Assembly (NCBI GenBank): GCA_032433765.1
Contig: JAVIAB010000139.1
Location: 47,116,421 to 47,180,420 of the forward strand
Direction: 5' to 3'
DNA: 64,000 bases
DNA from: Megaustenia siamemsis
Taxonomy: Eukaryota > Mollusca > Gastropoda > Stylommatophora > Ariophantidae
Below, one piece after another: positions 59,122 through 64,000 of the stretch (the stretch's first letter is position 1; the number at the start of each line of letters is the position of its first letter). Made by a program: the position numbers and the translations under genes. The notes beneath the pieces are model-generated. The model was not told the origin of the DNA and did not search any database. It was given only the letters and a program-made list of their open reading frames with translations.

Positions 59122-61342
59122 CAGGGATGGCCAATTTCTTTCAAATGGCGGGCCACTTTTTTATTATTTTTTTTTTGTTGCGGGCCACACACATAACAAC
59201 ATCAATACAAATAAACTTGGCATTTGTTTTAAGGTCATATTTTTGTTATTTATCGGCATTATTTGCTTACATAAATCATTTTGTTGTAACAGAGTTAAAA
59301 ATGCCTAGTTGATTCATAAAAATGAATAAAATTTGCTATTTATATTGTTTAACAAACATGTTTTAGTTAGGTCATTTAAAAGTTGACATGTAACAAACCT
59401 TAATGAGAACAATGTGGACGTTCATGTGCAGCAACAAGTGCATCACAGTCAATGTGTAAAGATGATGATGATATACGTAATAAATCCTGAAGGTGGCCAT
59501 CAGTGGAGTCGGTTTCTTTATGACGATTTAATCTCCTTCATTGTTGAAAAAAAGCGCATTCACATATATATGTGCTTCCGAACATAGAAGTAATTTTCAA
59601 ACTGAAATCACTCAATGCGGGATATTTTTCCTGTGGCACAAGTTTCCAAACGTCAACTCCTATCTCCATCCTTGATTGGAAAAATTGGTCACTTTGGAGG
59701 TTACATAACTCCAACTGAAAAGTGCCATGTTGTTGGAAAATGTCACATTTCATAGGGTTGTTAAACAATGCCAGTTCTGGTCGTATATCACTGAAGTCAG
59801 AAAATCGTTCATTGAATTGCTCCAATAGTTTGTCTAACATTAATACAGAAAATTTGAAATCAGTGTCACTGCGCTCCTCAATCAATTCTTTGCACGAAGG
59901 AAAATGAATGAAGTTTTCTTTGGCCAGGATAAATCTAAAAACTTTTAGTTGACTTATAAATCCATCTAGGTGTCCTACCAAATCTAAGACTGTTTGGGAA
60001 CGTCCCTGTAGCTTCACGTTGAGTTCATTCATGTGCTGGGTGATATCAGTTAAAAAGGCCAATACGCTGTTAAAATGTGGATCAGACATTTTTCTGATCA
60101 GTTCTTTGTTGGTATCATGCTTCTCTAAAAACTGCTTTATCTCGTTTCTCAAAGCAAAGAACTGCCTCAAACAATTCCCTCTGCTTAGCCAGCGTACTTG
60201 TGTGTAGAGCACCAAATCGCCATATTCCGCCTCAACTTCTGATAGAAAATTTATAAACTGTCGGTGTGTCAAAGACCAATTCCCGCCTTTTATTAAATTC
60301 ACACACTTTATTACAGTTTTCATAACATCCTCCACGTCTAGAATCTTGCCACACAGCGCCTCCTGGTGTATAATGCAGTGTAATGCTGGGCAATGGAGTC
60401 ACCGTCACATAATGATTTTTTTTTATTTCGCTATCTCTGGGCTTACAACAAACGATGCCATTAAGGAACTTTGTTTGTTTTGTTGTTAATGTAGTAAAAA
60501 CAGATTTCTGAGCACTAACCTTTTTCTTCAAATCGCACACAAGTGTAGAACGTATTGTACCAATGTAATCCTTGTATTTAGCGGCGTGATGCTGTGTGTA
60601 ATGCCGTTTAAGATTATACTCTTTATTTACAGACAACACTTGCAAACACACAAGGCACTGCGGTTTGCTATCCTTATTGTTGATAAATAAAAAATAATGT
60701 TCCCATTTCTCACGAAAAAATCTGATTTTTTTCATTTAATTGACGTTTATTGTTCATATTATATCACGACCGAAGCAACATACAATAAAAACACAGATTA
60801 CAACAATAGCACTGTTTCTTGTTAAAATGGAACTGTTCACTGTAACTCGACTAAATCAGAATGATCAGATCGGATATATAATTTTGACTGATGAAAAGAG
60901 GTTTGGAGAGAAAGAAACTGAAAGTAAAATAATTGTGAGGTGAATGTGTTGGGGTGGAGGAGGTGGATGACTGACAGTATTTCTTGGCGGAAACTGTTTG
61001 AACTCGCCGAACCGAGAGTCGGCTCTAGAACCATTCGTTGGCTTCTTCCTTTGTTTAAGTCGGTCGCAGGATGATCAAAAGGAAAAAAAAGGATGGGCCG
61101 GGAATGACGGGAAGTCGACGTTAAACTAACTACTAGAGTGTTCCGAGTTTTAAACATAGGTCTACTAGTGAATATTTGAGTTAGCTTTCTCCACGGTAGA
61201 AGTTAATGTAACAAATTTTTAATCAATTTTACCCAGGATAATTTGCTCAATGCAACCTGATTTTATTTTTTATCCGCCGCGGGCCACAAAAAGGACGTCG
61301 CGGGCCACAAGTGGCCCGCGGGCACCTAATTGGCCATCCCTG
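59122..61342 (-). mobile_element. hAT transposon, complete ends, 8-bp target duplication
   Basis: TTCTAAAG at 59114-59121 and 61343-61350 flanks it, and eight bases is the hAT hallmark. The ends CAGGGATGGCCAATT and AATTGGCCATCCCTG are perfect 15-bp inverted repeats. GCGGGCCAC motifs recur just inside both ends, possible transposase-binding sites. The element is 2,221 bp and contains one broken transposase gene. Both ends are intact, so it could be moved in trans. Confidence 0.95.
59538..60735 (-). pseudogene. hAT transposase (ZBED5/GTF2IRD2-like), internally deleted
   Basis: The N-terminus (from 60,735) is a zinc finger of BED/C2H2 type: KWEHYFLFINN, CLVCLQVLSVNKEYNLKRHYTQHH. It runs to about AQKSVFTTL and then jumps into the region LHCIIHQEALCGKILDVEDVMKTVIKCVNLIKGG. 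The stretch in between normally holds the first two catalytic Asp residues (roughly 200 residues) and is missing. The C-terminal part is otherwise good (ALTHRQF-like, GDLVLYTQVRWLSRG, FFALRNEI). A T7 run near 59,550 shifts the frame within the dimerisation motif (ICECAF). It is closest to the vertebrate ZBED5, GTF2IRD2 and FAM200 transposase-derived proteins by memory of motifs. It cannot be active. Confidence 0.85.
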
Positions 61343-61350
61343 TTCTAAAG

Positions 61351-62692
61351 CAACTGTTAAGCTCTGTGTAAATATGAGCTGCAGTATCAGAATTTTCTCA
61401 ACAATCAACTTGCAACACTCATATGCTTATTATAGCTTACTAAATGGGAAGTGATTAGCGAGCAGAAATGAATTAGAGTCTGTCATATAGACTTTGCGCA
61501 TTGGTAAAAAAGGTAGCCTGTATAAGATTTTCACATTTAGACATTTAAAATAGAATATTTGCAGCCATCGTGATCCAGTATAATCGTGTATAGAAGACAC
61601 AGTCAACAGAGAGTCCCTCACCAAAAATATAGTCTTTCTGACTCTGTCTTTGATACCATACTTTGGAATTAGTCAACAGCCTGATTTATGCGTTTACTCA
61701 ACTTGAACTCTTCAATGAAACTGCTGCAAAATATTATTTCCACACCGTATGGTTCTCTACTGTCATCGTTAAAATGTTGAAAGTAGCTAAAACAAATAAA
61801 TTCGTAAACAGCTTATGAAGAAATGTCGACATTTTTTTCAGCTATTTTTTTGCTTGCAGAAGTGATTTAAATATTTCGAATCTCTGTTTGCTTATCAGTC
61901 AATGAATCGTCATTAAGTGTAGATCAAACTTGAAAACATATTAATATGTCAGAATGCTGTTTAAAGAGAGATAACCTAGCAGTACCACGCAACAGGATTG
62001 TGTTAACTATAAACAGTCAGATAGTGTTGTTGCCCTCGGTGTTTTCATCAATTGTGTTAACAGAATTTCCGTCATAATTAACTGCAATGCTCTGCATTTT
62101 TAACACCATGCTTCAAAATCGATCTTTGTGGACATGCCTGGATTGTATTATTACTCTAATTTAAAGGCGCGGACTTTACCAGCATTACTTATTAATCAAC
62201 TTCAAAGAATTTGACACCGTGTTTATTTATAAATTAAATAAAACGCCTTTTCTCACAGCTTTTCTTTGACTGATATCGTTCTTTCTTTTATCATTTCAGC
62301 CTTAGTTTAAGAATGTGTTATTATTTCTTTTATTATTATTATTTGCGTCTTATGAGCAGTGATGTAGCTATTGATTGGAAAAATAACTTCTTAATCAAGA
62401 AGAGAAATAATTATGCGGTGTCAGGATAAAAATCGTATAATATCTGCTATCAATAACTACTTCGTTGACAGTGTTTTGGAAATAATATTTTGTTTGAGAC
62501 ATGTGAACATTTGCCTCCTAACTCCTAATGGGTATAACTGTCACTGCGTTATAGATATATCTTTAAAACTTGTATTTCAAAGTTTACTATTAATTAATTA
62601 ATTATGTGTAATCATGAAACTTGATATAATATGTGAGAAAAAAAATAAACACAAAAAGAAAGTTCAGGATTTTCAAATCAAATGTGTTATCC
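61351..62692. other. Unassigned AT-rich DNA
   Basis: No gene or element recognised. Confidence 0.45.
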
Positions 62693-62704
62693 ACTCTTAT
62701 GTGT

Positions 62705-62969
62705 AGGGAGCCGCGATAGCTCAGTGGTTAGTGAACTGGACTACCACGGACAAGGGGTAGGGTTCGATCCCAATCGACGGCTTCCGGTTCACCCAGCCTT
62801 AAATGGGTGCCGGATTTTTTTCTGGGAAAGTAAAGCAGCACGGGCGTAATACTGACCACATTACCCCAAAAATCATGTGCTGAAGGTCTGTAAAATATAA
62901 GGTCACTAACACCATATTTCCCTATACGCCACTTGGTGTGACGGGGGTACTTTACTTTTTTACTTTTTT
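62705..62969 (+). mobile_element. tRNA-derived SINE, family 4, with 12-bp target duplication
   Basis: ACTCTTATGTGT at 62693-62704 and 62970-62981 flanks it. It is nearly identical to 5,128-5,377: head GGAGCCGCGATAGCTCAGTG, B box GGTTCGATCCC, core AAATGGGTGCCGG ... TTTCTGGGAAAGTAAA, and a tail of (ACTTTTTT)n type. Confidence 0.92.
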
Positions 62970-62981
62970 ACTCTTATGTGT

Positions 62982-63490
62982 GCATGCAAGAGCTGGAAAA
63001 CAACTAAAGAAATAGAAACTAAATTGCATTCATTTGAGAACAAATGGCTGAGGAAAATACTTCGTATACCATAGAACGAATTCAAGACTAATGTAGATAT
63101 AAGAGAAATGACAAAGCGTCCAAGAATATCTTCTATAGTCAAGAGGAGTAAGTGGTCATATTTTGGCCACCAGATGAGAAGAGACAACAAGAGAATCTGA
63201 AATCAAGCTATCAAATGGTAATCAGAGGGTAAAAGAAAAAGAGACCGATCAAGAGAACACTTAAAAGGACACTAAAGCGATAGATAACAACAGCTTTCTT
63301 GACGAGATTGCCTAAGCTTTCTTGACCAGATTGAGGGGCTCACCAAGAACGCCAGGGAGAGGGGGTGTGGCGAGATACAATGCGCGTCCTGTACAAGGTC
63401 TGACACTTGATAACAAAAATCTTCGGACATAGAGAGTCTAGAATGGCAACCCTATATGCCACCTTCGGCTCGAAAAACCAATAGTTAAAT
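62982..63490 (+). mobile_element. LINE-G 3' end
   Basis: The plus strand reads ESWKTTKEIETKLHSFENKWLRKILRIP, stop, NEFKTNVDIREMTKRPRISSIVKRSKWSYFGHQMRRDNKRI, then RKRDRSREHLKGH and ERGWRDTMRVLYK. This is the usual C-terminal order of a LINE protein (FENRCLRRIL.I, RRRWSYFGHVMR, WRD.M..L). Stops make it inactive. The final TATGCCACCTTCGGCTCG and AATAG match the 3' tail of the SINE at 3,158-3,429. Confidence 0.75.
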
Positions 63491-64000
63491 ACAATCTTGT
63501 TACATTTGTACGAATATAAAATTGTAAATAACTTCAATAAATTGAAGCAAAACAACACATTTTTACATATGACTGTTGTGATATTATAAATATGCCAGCT
63601 ATTGAAATAAATAATTGATATTGGACAATAACAACATGGGAGACGTATAAGTTACAAGGTATGTCGTGTATTAAAGTATTTATATATGACACAAAAGTAA
63701 TGTAAAATATTAAGACTAAGTTGAAGTAATTCCAGACAAACCCCATTCTTTGCTTCTAACGAACATTTTAACTAGTTATAGTTATTTGTTATGTTTAATT
63801 ATTTACAATTAACATTTCATTGGAATTTTATTTTTAGTATATGAATCTGTTTATTTTGTAATTAGCAGTTCTATCTCCTAAAACTCCATTATTGTATCAT
63901 CTAGCTTGAAAAATGCTTCGTTTTCTGTCGCTCTGTCTCTATCAATTACTCACCTTCTGACAAAAAAATAATTTCTCTTTGAGGGCGCATTCATTTACTG
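63491..64000. other. Unassigned AT-rich DNA
   Basis: No feature recognised. Confidence 0.45.

Noticed and set aside
59722..60207. Plus-strand open frames over the hAT element
   Set aside because: They lie opposite the well-supported transposase frame and show no family motif.
59538..60735. A domesticated host gene of the ZBED5/GTF2IRD2 type
   Set aside because: Intact inverted ends and 8-bp duplications, an internal deletion and a frameshift point to a dead transposon copy, not a domesticated gene.

Overview
The window looks like repeat-rich animal DNA, most likely from a mollusc or another lophotrochozoan. Evidence is the tRNA-derived SINEs, several RTE-like and jockey-like LINE families with (GATGAT)n or (GAA)n tails, long (TA)n, (TC)n and (TATC)n microsatellites, and Tc1/mariner-type transposases with an unusually wide D-to-E spacing. 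The taxon is inferred from element types only. I found no convincing host gene, no intact tRNA or rRNA gene, and no bacterial or organellar features. Family letters A-H below are labels used only here.

Layout. 0-20 kb holds decayed LINE and SINE pieces, one 51-bp minisatellite that keeps an open frame, an RNase H fragment and long unassigned AT-rich DNA. 20.7-23.9 kb holds a nearly complete wide-spaced DDE transposon (TA duplication, frame broken at one A8 run) and a relic of a second subfamily. 24.7-36.2 kb is a decayed third copy whose transposase is split by an 8.53-kb palindromic insertion at 26,218-34,748. Its two arms (about 4.4 and 4.1 kb) are near-identical and meet with almost no spacer. 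It has AG...CT ends and a 6-bp target duplication (CATGGG). The split transposase reads on across the duplication, so the palindrome is one discrete insertion. I consider it the most unusual object in the window.

36-46 kb holds LINE pieces and two insertions with 13-bp duplications that carry hammerhead-ribozyme-like motifs of Penelope type. 46.1-50.5 kb is a clean nest: a 5'-truncated LINE-B interrupted by a TA-flanked DNA transposon and by a LINE-A copy, with all target duplications readable. 51.5-52.1 kb is a graded compound microsatellite. 56.5-57.4 kb is a second LINE-in-LINE nest. 59.1-61.3 kb is a complete-ended but internally deleted hAT element with an 8-bp duplication. 62.7-63.5 kb holds a SINE next to a LINE 3' end whose tail resembles the 3' tail of a SINE at 3.2 kb.

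These elements do not form a pathway. They form a readable insertion history. Nearly every coding region is broken by stops, frameshifts, truncation or deletion. Boundaries resting on target-site duplications are exact to a few bases; other boundaries are approximate.
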